This document shows positions 33,990 to 43,123 of a DNA stretch of 64,000 bases, one piece after another. The position numbers were made by a program, and so were the translations under genes. Within the stretch, counting starts at the first letter, position 1. Each line of letters begins with the position of its first letter. Origin of the DNA: Intestinibacter sp964449895. GTDB taxonomy: Bacteria > Bacillota > Clostridia > Peptostreptococcales > Peptostreptococcaceae. The notes beneath the pieces were generated by a model. The model saw nothing but the letters and a program-made list of their open reading frames with translations. It made no database searches and had not been told where the DNA came from. The stretch lies in contig CAYVBY010000005.1 in NCBI GenBank assembly GCA_964449895.1, forward strand, positions 62,001 through 126,000. The letters run 5' to 3'.

Positions 33990-35288
33990 ATGAAACTTCA
34001 TGGAACAATGCAAATAAAAGACGACGTACTTCATATAGGAGGAGTAAGTACTATGGACTTAGTCGATAAATACCAAACTCCACTATATGTATTTGATGAA
34101 GAATTAATAAGAAATAATTGTAGAGAATATATAAATTCTTTTAAAGTTAAAGAAAATGGAAACAAAGTAGCTTATGCAGGTAAGGCTTTTTTAACTAAAT
34201 ATATGTGTAATATAGTAAAGGAAGAAGGTCTTTGTTTAGATGTTGTTTCTGGAGGCGAATTATACACTGCACATAAAGCAGGTATTCCTATGGAAAACAT
34301 ATTATTTCATGGAAATAACAAAACTGTAGAAGAAGTTAAACTTGGAATTGATTTAGGTGTTGGAAGATTTGTAGTAGATAATTTTTATGAACTTGATTTA
34401 ATTGAAAAATTTTGCTTAGAAAAAAATAAAACTCAAAAGATATATTTTAGAGTAACTCCAGGAATAGATGCCCATACGCATGATTATATAAAAACTGGAC
34501 AAATAGATTCTAAATTTGGATTTGCTCTAGTAAATGGAGATTTTTACAAAGCAATAGAAAAAGTAAAAGAATATAAAAATATCGAACTTGTGGGAATACA
34601 TGCTCATATAGGTTCTCAAATATTTGAAATAGCACCATTTTTAGATGAAGTAGAAGTTATGCTTAATTTACTAAAAGAAGTAAATGAAAAAAATGAAGAT
34701 ATAAATCTTACAGAAGTAGATTTAGGTGGAGGAATAGGTGTTTATTACACTAAAGATGACAAGCCAAAAGCTATAAGTGAGTTTTGTGAAGCAATAATAA
34801 CAAAAGCAGAAGAAACTTGTGAAAAATTAAATATAAAAATGCCTACTTTATTAATAGAACCAGGTAGATCACTTGTTGCAAATGCAGGAAGTACAATTTA
34901 TACAGTAGGTTCTATAAAAGAAATAAAAGGTGTAAGAATTTATGTAAGCGTAGATGGAGGTATGACTGATAATATAAGACCTTCTCTATATCAAGCTGGA
35001 TATGAATGTTCTATAGTGAATAAAATAAACAAAACTGGTAAAACTAATAATGTAACTATTGCTGGTAAATGTTGTGAAAGTGGAGATATTCTTATATCAA
35101 ATACAGATATAGGAGAAATTGAAAGTGGAGATATTCTTATAACTACTTCAACAGGAGCTTATGGGTATGCAATGGCTTCAAATTATAACAAGATACCAAA
35201 AAATCCAGTTGTATTTGTAAAAGACGGAAAAGATATTTTATCATGTAAAAGACAAAGTTTTGAAGATTTATTATCTTTAGAAGTATAA
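33990..35288 (+). CDS. lysA: Diaminopimelate decarboxylase
   Basis: 432 residues, PLP enzyme of fold type III that makes lysine from meso-diaminopimelate. The PLP Lys is K65 in KVAYAGKAFLTKYM; other motifs are GLCLDVVSGGELYTAHKAG, FHGNNKT, GIHAHIGSQIF, VDLGGGIGVYY, EPGRSLVANAG and CCESGDIL with Cys near the active site. It is downstream of the riboswitch-controlled aspartokinase and probably shares its transcript. A weak hairpin (ATTACAA/TTGTAAT at 35299-35315) follows. Confidence 0.95.
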   Translation: MKLHGTMQIKDDVLHIGGVSTMDLVDKYQTPLYVFDEELIRNNCREYINSFKVKENGNKVAYAGKAFLTKYMCNIVKEEGLCLDVVSGGELYTAHKAGIPMENILFHGNNKTVEEVKLGIDLGVGRFVVDNFYELDLIEKFCLEKNKTQKIYFRVTPGIDAHTHDYIKTGQIDSKFGFALVNGDFYKAIEKVKEYKNIELVGIHAHIGSQIFEIAPFLDEVEVMLNLLKEVNEKNEDINLTEVDLGGGIGVYYTKDDKPKAISEFCEAIITKAEETCEKLNIKMPTLLIEPGRSLVANAGSTIYTVGSIKEIKGVRIYVSVDGGMTDNIRPSLYQAGYECSIVNKINKTGKTNNVTIAGKCCESGDILISNTDIGEIESGDILITTSTGAYGYAMASNYNKIPKNPVVFVKDGKDILSCKRQSFEDLLSLEV

Positions 35289-35376
35289 ATATTAAAATAT
35301 TACAATTGTTGTAATTGATATTTTGCACCATATAGTTATATAATTTATATAGGCCTATGTCTATGGAGGAACAATT

Positions 35377-35946
35377 ATGAAAAAAAAATATTTAATTATG
35401 ATAGTTGTATTGTTGTCAATATTTATGGTAGGATGTGATGGTAATTCTGCTCTTTTAAAAGATGGAAAAAAAGCATTAGAAGATCATAAATACGATGAAG
35501 CAAGAAATTATTTGTCAGATGTTTTAGAATTAGATCCTGAAAATGAATCAGCAAGGGCTATGTATATGCAAGCTTTAAATATGTCTAAAGCAGAATATTA
35601 TAAAGATAAAGGTCTTTATGATAATGCTTTGGAGTGTTTAGAAAAAATTGTAAATATAGGACATGGATCTAAAAAAATAAAAGTTGAATCTAAAAGTCTT
35701 AAAGATGAAATTGAAAATCTAAAACATGAAGAAGAAGAGTCTGTAAATATACTAAAAGAAAATGCAAAAGATACAGCTGCTCAAGCTACTAAAAAAGCTG
35801 AACAAGAGTTTTATATTTGGCAACAAAATCAAAAAACAGAAGAATCTGAAGAAAATGACGGACAAGACCAAACAGAAGGAGATTCTTCTCTAGGAGAAGA
35901 AGTAATAGACAGTATAAAAGATATACTTGATAATTTGAAAAATTAA
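35377..35946 (+). CDS. TPR-containing lipoprotein
   Basis: 189 residues. The signal peptide ends in a lipobox around MVGC, with Cys19 as predicted lipid site. The mature protein has a TPR-like helical repeat (ALEDHKYDEARNYLSDVLEL, then a second YYKDKGLYDNALECLEKIV), a coiled region, and an acidic Glu/Asp/Gln tail. It is likely attached to the outer face of the membrane. GGAGG precedes the ATG. Function unknown; TPR suggests protein-protein binding. Confidence 0.75.
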   Translation: MKKKYLIMIVVLLSIFMVGCDGNSALLKDGKKALEDHKYDEARNYLSDVLELDPENESARAMYMQALNMSKAEYYKDKGLYDNALECLEKIVNIGHGSKKIKVESKSLKDEIENLKHEEEESVNILKENAKDTAAQATKKAEQEFYIWQQNQKTEESEENDGQDQTEGDSSLGEEVIDSIKDILDNLKN

Positions 35947-35961
35947 AAAATTAATTTAAAT

Positions 35962-35995
35962 AAAAAAGTTGCTAATTTAAGCAACTTTTTTTTAT
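35962..35995 (+). terminator. Terminator after the TPR lipoprotein gene
   Basis: A perfect 12-bp stem AAAAAAGTTGCT / AGCAACTTTTTT with a 6 nt loop and continuing T-run. Confidence 0.85.
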
Positions 35996-36087
35996 TTTTA
36001 TCTTGTTAATTATATAAACTTATATTACAATAAGGTTTGCTAAAAACAGAAAATAAATTATTTTTAGATAAATAAAAAGGAGTAAAA

Positions 36088-36801
36088 ATGAGAATTAATA
36101 AATATATTGCCTTTTGTGGTATTGCTTCAAGAAGAAAAGCAGAGGAATTAATATTAAATAAAAGAGTAAAAGTAAATGATGTAATAGTAACAGAACTTTC
36201 TTATCAAGTAGATGAGAAAGATGATATAGTAAAAGTAGATGATGTAGTTATAAAAAAAGAAGAAAAATTAGTTTATGTATTAATTAATAAACCAGAAGGT
36301 TATATAACTACAGTTAAAGATCAATTTGATAGACCTAGTGTATTAGATTTGATAAATGATATAACTGAAAGAATATATCCAATAGGAAGATTAGATTATG
36401 AAACTAGTGGATTATTGATTTTAACTAATGATGGAGATTTGACATATAAACTTACACATCCAAAACATGAAATAGATAAAACTTATATAGCTAGAGTTAA
36501 GGGAAGACCTAGTAAAATTGAAATGGAAAATTTTAGAAATGGTCTTAAGATAGAAGATTATACAACATCTAAAGCAAAAATAAAAATACTAAAATATGAT
36601 GAGACAAAAGATGTATCTATTTTAGAAATAAAAATACATGAAGGAAAAAATCGTCAAGTTAGAAAAATGTGTAAAGCTATAAATCACCCTGTACTTAGAT
36701 TAAGAAGAAAGGCTATGGGAAAAATAGAAATAGGCGATTTGAAAATAGGTGAATATAGATATTTAACTGAAAATGAAATAAATTATTTAAAAAGTCTTTA
36801 A
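36088..36801 (+). CDS. Pseudouridine synthase, RluB/RsuA family
   Basis: 237 residues. The N-terminal S4 RNA-binding domain (MRINKYIAFCGIASRRKAEE, KVNDVIVTELSYQV) is followed by the catalytic domain with IYPIGRLDYETSGLLILTND containing the active-site Asp, KTYIARVKGRPS and HEGKNRQVRKM. The R-L-D-x-x-T-S-G-L-L-I block is diagnostic. Members modify 23S (RluB, U2605) or 16S rRNA; which is not certain from sequence. It is first in a short operon with mnmM 21 nt downstream. Confidence 0.9.
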   Translation: MRINKYIAFCGIASRRKAEELILNKRVKVNDVIVTELSYQVDEKDDIVKVDDVVIKKEEKLVYVLINKPEGYITTVKDQFDRPSVLDLINDITERIYPIGRLDYETSGLLILTNDGDLTYKLTHPKHEIDKTYIARVKGRPSKIEMENFRNGLKIEDYTTSKAKIKILKYDETKDVSILEIKIHEGKNRQVRKMCKAINHPVLRLRRKAMGKIEIGDLKIGEYRYLTENEINYLKSL

Positions 36802-36822
36802 ATATTATTAATGAGGTAAGAT

Positions 36823-37395
36823 ATGTTGATAGCTAAATATATAAATAAGGTAACAGAAATAAATAAAATTTACTTAGAAAATATACTAAAAAATGGAGAT
36901 ATAGTGGTAGATGCAACTATGGGAAATGGATACGATACTGTATATCTTGCAAAAAAAGTAGGAGAAGAAGGAAAGGTATATGCTTTTGATGTTCAAAAAG
37001 AGGCTTTAAAATCTACATCTAAAAAAATAGAAAAAGAAAATTTAAAAAATGTAGAACTTATATTAGATGGACATCAAAATATGGATAAATACATAAAGGA
37101 TGAAGTATCTTGTATAGTATTTAATTTAGGATATTTACCTAGAGCAAAGCATCAAATAATAACTAAATCAGATACAACTATTTTAGCAATCAAAAAAGGA
37201 TTAAAACTTTTAAAGCCAAATGGTGTGATGAGTATAGCTATTTATAGTGGACATGAAGGTGGAATGGAAGAAAAAGAAGCTGTTTATGAATTTACAAAAT
37301 CTTTAGATCAAAATTATTTTAATGTATTATCTACCAATTTTATAAATCAGATAAATAACCCACCAGAACTTTTATTAATAGAAAAAAAGGGATAA
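36823..37395 (+). CDS. mnmM: tRNA wobble-uridine methyltransferase MnmM (YtqB family)
   Basis: 190 residues, class I SAM methyltransferase of the rRNA_methylase/YtqB family. The SAM site is VVDATMGNGYDTVYLAKKVG and VYAFDVQKEAL; the acidic/Asn-type motif IV reads FNLGYLPRAKH and a C-terminal NNPPELLLIEK is conserved. YtqB/MnmM completes 5-methylaminomethyl-2-thiouridine at the tRNA wobble base in Bacillus. The assignment here is by family similarity. Confidence 0.85.
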   Translation: MLIAKYINKVTEINKIYLENILKNGDIVVDATMGNGYDTVYLAKKVGEEGKVYAFDVQKEALKSTSKKIEKENLKNVELILDGHQNMDKYIKDEVSCIVFNLGYLPRAKHQIITKSDTTILAIKKGLKLLKPNGVMSIAIYSGHEGGMEEKEAVYEFTKSLDQNYFNVLSTNFINQINNPPELLLIEKKG

Positions 37396-37474
37396 GTTTT
37401 TATTTGATAAAATAAAAATGGTGCTATAATATAGTTAATATTTATGTACTTAAATGAGAAAAGAGGAAAAGTTG

Positions 37475-38350
37475 ATGGAAGATAAAAATTCTAAAAATGA
37501 CAATAAAAAATTAATAAAAATTATACAAACTCAATATCCAAAACTTAGTAAAGGTCAAAAGTTAATAGCTAAATATATAATTAATAATTACGATAAAGTT
37601 GCTTTTATGACGGCAAGTAAATTAGGAGATACAGTCGGAGTGAGTGAATCTACTGTAGTTAGATTTGCAAATGCATTAGGATATTCAGGATATCCAAAAT
37701 TACAAGAAGGATTACAGGAATTAATAAAAAATAAATTAACTACTGTACAAAGAGTTGAGATGGCAAATGAAGATTATTCCGATGATTCTACAATATTAAG
37801 TAAAGTATTAAAAAGTGATATAAATAACATAAAATCTACTTTAGATGAATTAGATGAAAAAGCTTTTGAAGAAGCATCTACTAGAATATTAAAATCTAGA
37901 AAGATTTATATATTAGGTATGAGGAGTTCTTTTACAGTGGCACAGTACTTATCATTTTACTTAAATGTAATACTTGATAATGTGCAGCTTATAAGAATAG
38001 ATATGGGAGATCCATATCAACAAATTGTCAGAATAAATGATGAGGATATACTTATAGTATTTAGTTTTCCTAGATATTCAAAACAGTCTTATGAAGTCGC
38101 AAAATACGCTAAAAGCAAGGGTGCATACATAGTATCTATAACTGATAGTTCTTTTGCTCCTGTTGCGCCTTTATCAAATAATATATTATTAGTAAAAAGC
38201 AACATGGCATCATTTGTAGATTCTTTAGTAGCAGCTATGAGTATTGCTAATGCACTTATAATATCAGTTGCTATGAAGGAAACTGATGACATTAAAAAAT
38301 ATTTTAATGATTTAGAAAAAATTTGGCAAGAATATGTAGTTTACGAGTAA
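37475..38350 (+). CDS. MurR/RpiR-family transcriptional regulator
   Basis: 291 residues. The N-terminal HTH_6 domain contains SKGQKLIAKYIINNYDKVAF and TASKLGDTVGVSESTVVRF; the C-terminal SIS sugar-phosphate domain contains RKIYILGMRSSFTVAQYL, DILIVFSFPRYSKQSYEV and SITDSSFAPVAPLS. It should sense a sugar phosphate and control a sugar or amino sugar operon. The ATG at 37475 is chosen for AGAGG eight nt upstream; an upstream ATG at 37454 has none. No sugar genes are adjacent. Confidence 0.9.
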   Translation: MEDKNSKNDNKKLIKIIQTQYPKLSKGQKLIAKYIINNYDKVAFMTASKLGDTVGVSESTVVRFANALGYSGYPKLQEGLQELIKNKLTTVQRVEMANEDYSDDSTILSKVLKSDINNIKSTLDELDEKAFEEASTRILKSRKIYILGMRSSFTVAQYLSFYLNVILDNVQLIRIDMGDPYQQIVRINDEDILIVFSFPRYSKQSYEVAKYAKSKGAYIVSITDSSFAPVAPLSNNILLVKSNMASFVDSLVAAMSIANALIISVAMKETDDIKKYFNDLEKIWQEYVVYE

Positions 38351-38397
38351 TTAAAAATAAATTTTTATGAAAAGAATTTATTTTTTAATAAATTTAA

Positions 38398-38426
38398 TTG
38401 ACAATAAATATTAAATTAACTATTAT
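38398..38426 (+). promoter_or_regulatory. Promoter of the T-box leader
   Basis: TTGACA and TATTAT with a 17 nt spacer, ending about 25 nt before Stem I of the leader. Confidence 0.8.
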
Positions 38427-38449
38427 TTTATTAAATCAAAATAATAAAA

Positions 38450-38677
38450 ATTCGTTGACGAAGAAAGTAGCATGAATTTAGTTTACAGAGAGTTGGGATG
38501 TGGTGGAAGCCCAATAATGATGTTCATTGTGAAGAGAGCTTTTGAGAAGGCTATTTGAAACAAAGTATGATAGTTGGTATACCTGCCTTAAAGGTCAGAG
38601 TGGATAATTTATTTTATCAATAAGAGTGGTAACGCGGTTAAATCGTCTCTTAGTTTTTTAAACTAAGGGACTTTTTT
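38450..38677 (+). promoter_or_regulatory. T-box riboswitch leader for ornithine carbamoyltransferase
   Basis: Stem I shows AGTA (38466-38469), CAGAGAGTTGGG and GTGGTGGAAGCCC, then the specifier region TTCATTGTGAAGAG. The T-box AGAGTGGTAACGCGG is at 38623-38637, and the terminator is GTCTCTTAGTTT (38645-38656) / AAACTAAGGGAC (38660-38671) plus seven T. By position just before GAA (38531-38533) the specifier triplet reads TGT (38528-38530), not an Arg codon. The TGGT of the T-box pairs with a tRNA having A73, which argues against tRNA-Cys. An Arg CGT would need only one C-to-T change. Confidence 0.9.
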
Positions 38678-38774
38678 AATACAATTATTTATAGATGAAA
38701 TAAATATAGACTAAGTAATAAAGTATGTTTCTCATTAGTTTTTTGATTATTTTTTAAAAAAAGGAGATATGGTT

Positions 38775-39806
38775 ATGGCTAAGAAAATTGAATTAAAAGG
38801 AAAAAGTTTTTTAACATTAAAAGATTTTTCAAAGGAAGAAATAAAATATTTCTTATCACTTGCAAGTTATTTAAAAACTAAAAAGAAAGTGGGAGTAAAA
38901 GATAATTTATTAGCAGGAAAAAACATAGCTTTAATATTTGAAAAAGCTTCTACAAGAACAAGATGTTCATTTGAAGTTGCAGCTCATGATGAAGGAGCTC
39001 AAGTTACATATTTAGGACCAAATGATAATCATATGGGTAAAAAAGAGTCTATGGAAGATACTGCAAAAGTGTTAGGAAGATTTTTTGATGGAATAGAATT
39101 TAGAGGATTTAAACAATCTACAGTTGAATGCTTAGCTAAATATTCAGGAGTTCCTGTATGGAATGGATTGACAGATGAATACCATCCAACACAAATATTA
39201 GCAGACTTACTAACAATATCTGAACATGTAGACAAACCATTTGATAAGATAAAATTTGTATATGTTGGAGATGCTAGAAATAATATGGGTAATTCTCTTA
39301 TGATAGGTTGTGCAAAAATGGGTATGAAGTTTGTATCTCTTGCACCAAAACAATTATGGCCTAATGAAGATTTAGTAAAAGAAATGGAAGAAGTTTGTAA
39401 AGAAACTAAGGGAAGTATATATTTAACAGAAAATATAGATGATGTAAAAGATGCAGATGTTATATATACAGATGTATGGGTTTCAATGGGAGAAGAAGAA
39501 CAATACGAAGAGAGAATTAACTTATTAAAAGATTATCAAGTTAATATGGAAATGATAAAGAAAACTGAAAATGAAAATGTTATATTCTTACATTGTCTAC
39601 CAGCTTTCCACGATCAAGAAACAGTAGTAGGTAGAGAAATATATGAAAAATTTGGATTAAAAGAACTTGAAGTTACTGATGAAGTATTTAGATCTAAATA
39701 TTCAAAAGTATTTGATGAAGCTGAAAATAGAATGCATACTATAAAAGCAGTTATGGTTGCAACTTTATCAGATGTAGATATATCAACAGGATATAATCAC
39801 GAATAA
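38775..39806 (+). CDS. argF: Ornithine carbamoyltransferase
   Basis: 343 residues, making citrulline from ornithine and carbamoyl phosphate (or the reverse in arginine degradation). The carbamoyl phosphate loop is FEKASTRTRCSFEVAAHD, with EYHPTQILADLLT, VGDARNNMGNSLMIGCAKMG, DVWVSMGEE and FLHCLPAFHD of the ornithine site. The ATG at 38775 has GGAG at good spacing; an ATG six nt upstream lies too close. It is the only gene of a T-box-controlled transcript, with a terminator behind. Anabolic or catabolic use cannot be told from sequence. Confidence 0.94.
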   Translation: MAKKIELKGKSFLTLKDFSKEEIKYFLSLASYLKTKKKVGVKDNLLAGKNIALIFEKASTRTRCSFEVAAHDEGAQVTYLGPNDNHMGKKESMEDTAKVLGRFFDGIEFRGFKQSTVECLAKYSGVPVWNGLTDEYHPTQILADLLTISEHVDKPFDKIKFVYVGDARNNMGNSLMIGCAKMGMKFVSLAPKQLWPNEDLVKEMEEVCKETKGSIYLTENIDDVKDADVIYTDVWVSMGEEEQYEERINLLKDYQVNMEMIKKTENENVIFLHCLPAFHDQETVVGREIYEKFGLKELEVTDEVFRSKYSKVFDEAENRMHTIKAVMVATLSDVDISTGYNHE

Positions 39807-39907
39807 TATTATCCTACAAAGTTTTAATGTGGATTCTTTTGAATCATATATTAAAATTTATGCATGATTTTAAAAGAAAAATAATTTCTTATTTTTTATA
39901 AAAAAAT

Positions 39908-39948
39908 AAAGGCTTATGTTAATTTTTATATTAATATAAGCCTTTTTA
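39908..39948 (+). terminator. Terminator of argF
   Basis: Stem AAAGGCTTATGTTAA / TTAATATAAGCCTTT with one G-U pair and a T-run. Confidence 0.8.
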
Positions 39949-40220
39949 AGTAAATAAATTTAATATTTTTAAAATAATTTTGAATAAGCATATATTTTAT
40001 AAAGTTTATAAAGTTTTACTCCTTACTAAAAAAGTATAGAAAAAATGAAATATAATAAAATTTATATGGTAAAAATTGCAATTTACAAAATAAAACTTTC
40101 AAAATTAATAAATTTCCCAAAAAAGTAAATTTATAGTGCATTTTTCATAAAATGGTTATATAATAAGTAATATAAGGGAATATAAATAAATTCTTAAATA
40201 TAAAAATTATAAGGGAATTA

Positions 40221-40296
40221 AAAATGAATGAAATTTTTTAAAACTTTCATTCATTTTAAAGTAACTCTAGATTTTAAAGAGTACTTTAATTTTTAA
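40221..40296 (+). other. Two-hairpin leader before the citrate-synthase-type operon
   Basis: A perfect 13-bp stem AAAATGAATGAAA (40221-40233) / TTTCATTCATTTT (40245-40257) is followed by a second stem AAAGTAACTCT / AGAGTACTTT with one bulged A, then AATTTTT. The rest of 39949-40322 is AT-rich without genes. The hairpins may attenuate or stabilise the transcript; they match no riboswitch I know. Confidence 0.45.
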
Positions 40297-40322
40297 AATA
40301 ATATATAATGGGGGAATGAGAA

Positions 40323-41480
40323 ATGTGCTTAACAAATGAAACTAAAAATAGGGAAATAAAAATAGTAGATACAACTTTAAGAGATGGAGAACAAACTGCT
40401 GGGGTTGCATTTGCAAACCATGAAAAAATAGCAATAGCTCAAGCTTTAAGTGATATAGGTATAGATCAATTAGAAGTTGGTATACCTACAATGGGTGGAG
40501 ATGAAAAAGCTGCAATAAAAGAAATATGCAAAAGAGGTTTAAAATCAAGTATAATGGCATGGAATAGAGCAGTTATTTCAGATATAGAACAATCTATCGA
40601 CTGTGGTGTAGATGCTGTTGCAATATCTTTATCAGTATCAGACATACATATTCAACATAAATTAAAAAAATCTAGAGAATGGGTACTAGAAAATATGTAT
40701 GAAGCAGTTTCTTTTGCTCATCAAAATGGTTTATATATATCAGTTAATGGTGAAGATGCTTCAAGAGCAGATACAGACTTCTTAATAGAATTTATAAATG
40801 TTGCAAAACAAGCAGGTGCAAATAGATTTAGATTCTGTGATACAGTTGGTGTTATGGAACCATTTGGAATTAAAGAAAAAATAGAAAAAATATATAATGC
40901 TACTAAATTTGATATAGAAATGCATACTCATAACGATTTTGGTATGGCTACTGCAAATGCTATGGCAGGAGTTATGGGAGGAGCTAATTATATAGGATGT
41001 ACAGTAAATGGCTTAGGTGAAAGAGCTGGTAATGCGGCACTTGAAGAAGTACTTATGGCATTAAAATTCTTATACAAATATGATACTACTGTAGATACTA
41101 CTAAATTTGTAGAATTATCTAGATATGTATCTAAAGCTTCTGGTAGAGAACTTCCAGCTTGGAAACCAATAGTTGGTACTAACATGTTTAGACATGAATC
41201 AGGAGTACATGCAGACGGAGCTATAAAAAATCCTAAAAACTATGAAGCTTTTGATCCTGCTGTAGTAGGTCTTGAAAGACAAATAGTAATAGGAAAACAC
41301 TCTGGTAAAGCTGGTATAGTAAATAAATTTAAAGAATATGGTATAGAACTTAATAGTGAAGAAGCAAATGAAATGCTAGAAGAAGTTCGTAAAACATCAG
41401 TAGGATTAAAAAGAGAATTATTTGATAAAGAATTAGTTCAAATATATAAAGATATAAAAGCAAGACATAAAATATTCTAG
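40323..41480 (+). CDS. Homocitrate synthase/isopropylmalate synthase family protein, probable Re-citrate synthase
   Basis: 385 residues of the DRE-TIM metallolyase family. It has the signature VDTTLRDGEQTAGVAFANHE, then EVGIPTMGGDEKAA, RFRFCDTVGVMEP, MHTHNDFGMATANAMAG with the metal-binding His pair and NGLGERAGNAALEEV, and the C-terminal FRHESGVHADGAIKNPKNYE. In clostridia this family includes the Re-type citrate synthase, and the next genes (aconitase-like, isocitrate dehydrogenase) suit citrate rather than homocitrate. It heads a three-gene operon of the glutamate branch. Confidence 0.88.
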   Translation: MCLTNETKNREIKIVDTTLRDGEQTAGVAFANHEKIAIAQALSDIGIDQLEVGIPTMGGDEKAAIKEICKRGLKSSIMAWNRAVISDIEQSIDCGVDAVAISLSVSDIHIQHKLKKSREWVLENMYEAVSFAHQNGLYISVNGEDASRADTDFLIEFINVAKQAGANRFRFCDTVGVMEPFGIKEKIEKIYNATKFDIEMHTHNDFGMATANAMAGVMGGANYIGCTVNGLGERAGNAALEEVLMALKFLYKYDTTVDTTKFVELSRYVSKASGRELPAWKPIVGTNMFRHESGVHADGAIKNPKNYEAFDPAVVGLERQIVIGKHSGKAGIVNKFKEYGIELNSEEANEMLEEVRKTSVGLKRELFDKELVQIYKDIKARHKIF

Positions 41481-41538
41481 TATAATAAAGGTAATGGAAA
41501 ATTTTTTCATTAAAAATTTATAATACTTAGGAGGCAAA

Positions 41539-42054
41539 ATGACAAAACTAGTTTACAATATCGACAAATTAAAAGATAACGACATAACAGCAGGTGTTAT
41601 GATAAAGGTAGAAGATAATAACATAACATCTAAAAATATTCTTAATACAGATGAAAGTTTACTTGAAGATAAAAGTAATATTGAGTCTTTAGCGAAAATT
41701 TGCTTTAAAGATATAGATGAAGAATTTATAAATCGTGCAAATTTTAATGGTAAAGGTTTCATAGTAGCAGGGGATAATTACTGTGTTGGAGATAGCAGTT
41801 TTGATGTTGCAGCAAGTCTAGCTTATTTAGGTATAAAGGGAGTTTTTGCAAAATCTTTTGATGAAAAACACAAAAATGATTTAATAAAAAATGATATTTT
41901 ACCTATGATATTTGCAGATTCTAAAGAATACGACGATGTAGGTTTATATAACATATTAAAAATAAAAAATATAAAAGAGGATTTTCCAAAGGGTATCTTA
42001 GAGGTTGTAAATATTACTGAAGGAACTAGCTTTTGTGTAAAAGTAGATTTTTAA
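41539..42054 (+). CDS. Stand-alone aconitase-type swivel domain, degenerate
   Basis: 171 residues resembling the C-terminal swivel domain of aconitase/isopropylmalate dehydratase: KDNDITAGVMI (aligned with the usual GDNITTDxI), GFIVAGDNYCVGDSS (usual VGGENYGQGSSRE), YLGIKGVFAKSFDEKH and LIKNDILPMIF. The substrate-binding Ser-Ser-Arg-Glu is changed to DSSFD, and no iron-sulfur catalytic subunit lies nearby. It has its own AGGAGG and a normal start. It may be a relic of a full-length aconitase or a small subunit with a separate partner. Confidence 0.75.
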   Translation: MTKLVYNIDKLKDNDITAGVMIKVEDNNITSKNILNTDESLLEDKSNIESLAKICFKDIDEEFINRANFNGKGFIVAGDNYCVGDSSFDVAASLAYLGIKGVFAKSFDEKHKNDLIKNDILPMIFADSKEYDDVGLYNILKIKNIKEDFPKGILEVVNITEGTSFCVKVDF

Positions 42055-42084
42055 AATTACTAATATTTTGTAGGAGGTCATTAT

Positions 42085-43080
42085 ATGTACAAAGTAACAT
42101 TAATACCAGGTGATGGAATAGGTCCAGAAGTTGCAGCAGCTATGGTAAAAGTTGTTGAGGCTACTGGTGTAGATATAGAGTGGGAAAAAGTTGATGCAGG
42201 AGCAGGAGTTATAGATGAATATGGGACTCCACTTCCTGAACATGTAATAGAAGCTATCAAAAAAAATAAAATAGCTATAAAAGGACCTGTAACTACTCCT
42301 GTAGGCAAAGGATTTAAAAGTGTAAATGTAACACTTAGACAAACTTTAGATTTATATGTAAACTTAAGACCTGTAAAAAGTTTTAAGGGTATAAAATCTA
42401 GATACGAGGATATAGACTTAGTAATAGTTAGAGAAAATACTGAAGGCTTATATTCAGGTATAGAGCATAAAATAGGTGACTATGGTGCTGAAACTATAAA
42501 AATAATAACTAAACCTGCTTGCGAAAGAATATGTAAATTTGCATTTGATTATGCAAAAGATAACAATAGAAAAAAAGTAACAGGTGTACATAAAGCAAAT
42601 ATCATGAAATTAAGTGATGGATTATTTTTAGATACATTTAAAAACATAGCAGCTACATATCCTGAAATCAATAGTGATGATTTAATAGTAGATGCAGCTT
42701 GTATGAATTTAGTTATAAATCCTGAAAAATATGATGTAATGGTTATGCCAAACTTATATGGAGATATAGTTTCTGATTTATGTTCAGGACTTGTAGGAGG
42801 CCTTGGAATGATACCTGGTGCAAATATTGGTAAGGATTATGCTGTATTTGAAGCAGTACATGGCAGTGCTCCTGATATAGCAGGTAAAAACATAGCTAAC
42901 CCTACAGCAATAATTCAATCAGCAGTTATGATGCTTAGATATTTAGGAGAACAAGAAGCTGCGGCTAAGATAGAAAATGCACTTACTCAAGTTTTCCTAA
43001 AAGGCGAAAACTTAACTGGAGATTTAGGTGGAAATGCTACTACTGATGAATTTACAAATGAAATATTAAAATATATATAA
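42085..43080 (+). CDS. icd: NAD-type isocitrate dehydrogenase
   Basis: 331 residues of the isocitrate/isopropylmalate dehydrogenase family. The N-terminus MYKVTLIPGDGIGPEV, the substrate block SVNVTLRQTLDLYVNLRP (Ser and Asn fit isocitrate), RENTEGLYSGIEH, GVHKANIMKLSDGLF, DLIVDAACMNLV and PNLYGDIVSDLCSGLVGGLG (Asp residues for the metal) are visible. The short NAD-type length and the operon partners indicate 2-oxoglutarate production for glutamate. GGAGG upstream; a very strong terminator follows. Confidence 0.92.
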   Translation: MYKVTLIPGDGIGPEVAAAMVKVVEATGVDIEWEKVDAGAGVIDEYGTPLPEHVIEAIKKNKIAIKGPVTTPVGKGFKSVNVTLRQTLDLYVNLRPVKSFKGIKSRYEDIDLVIVRENTEGLYSGIEHKIGDYGAETIKIITKPACERICKFAFDYAKDNNRKKVTGVHKANIMKLSDGLFLDTFKNIAATYPEINSDDLIVDAACMNLVINPEKYDVMVMPNLYGDIVSDLCSGLVGGLGMIPGANIGKDYAVFEAVHGSAPDIAGKNIANPTAIIQSAVMMLRYLGEQEAAAKIENALTQVFLKGENLTGDLGGNATTDEFTNEILKYI

Positions 43081-43123
43081 TAAAAAAGAGTATTTTGTAA
43101 GTTAAAATCAAATAAAAATAATT

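Noticed and set aside
35299..35315. Terminator after lysA
   Set aside because: Only a 7-bp AT-rich stem with a short T-tract; too weak to list as a feature.
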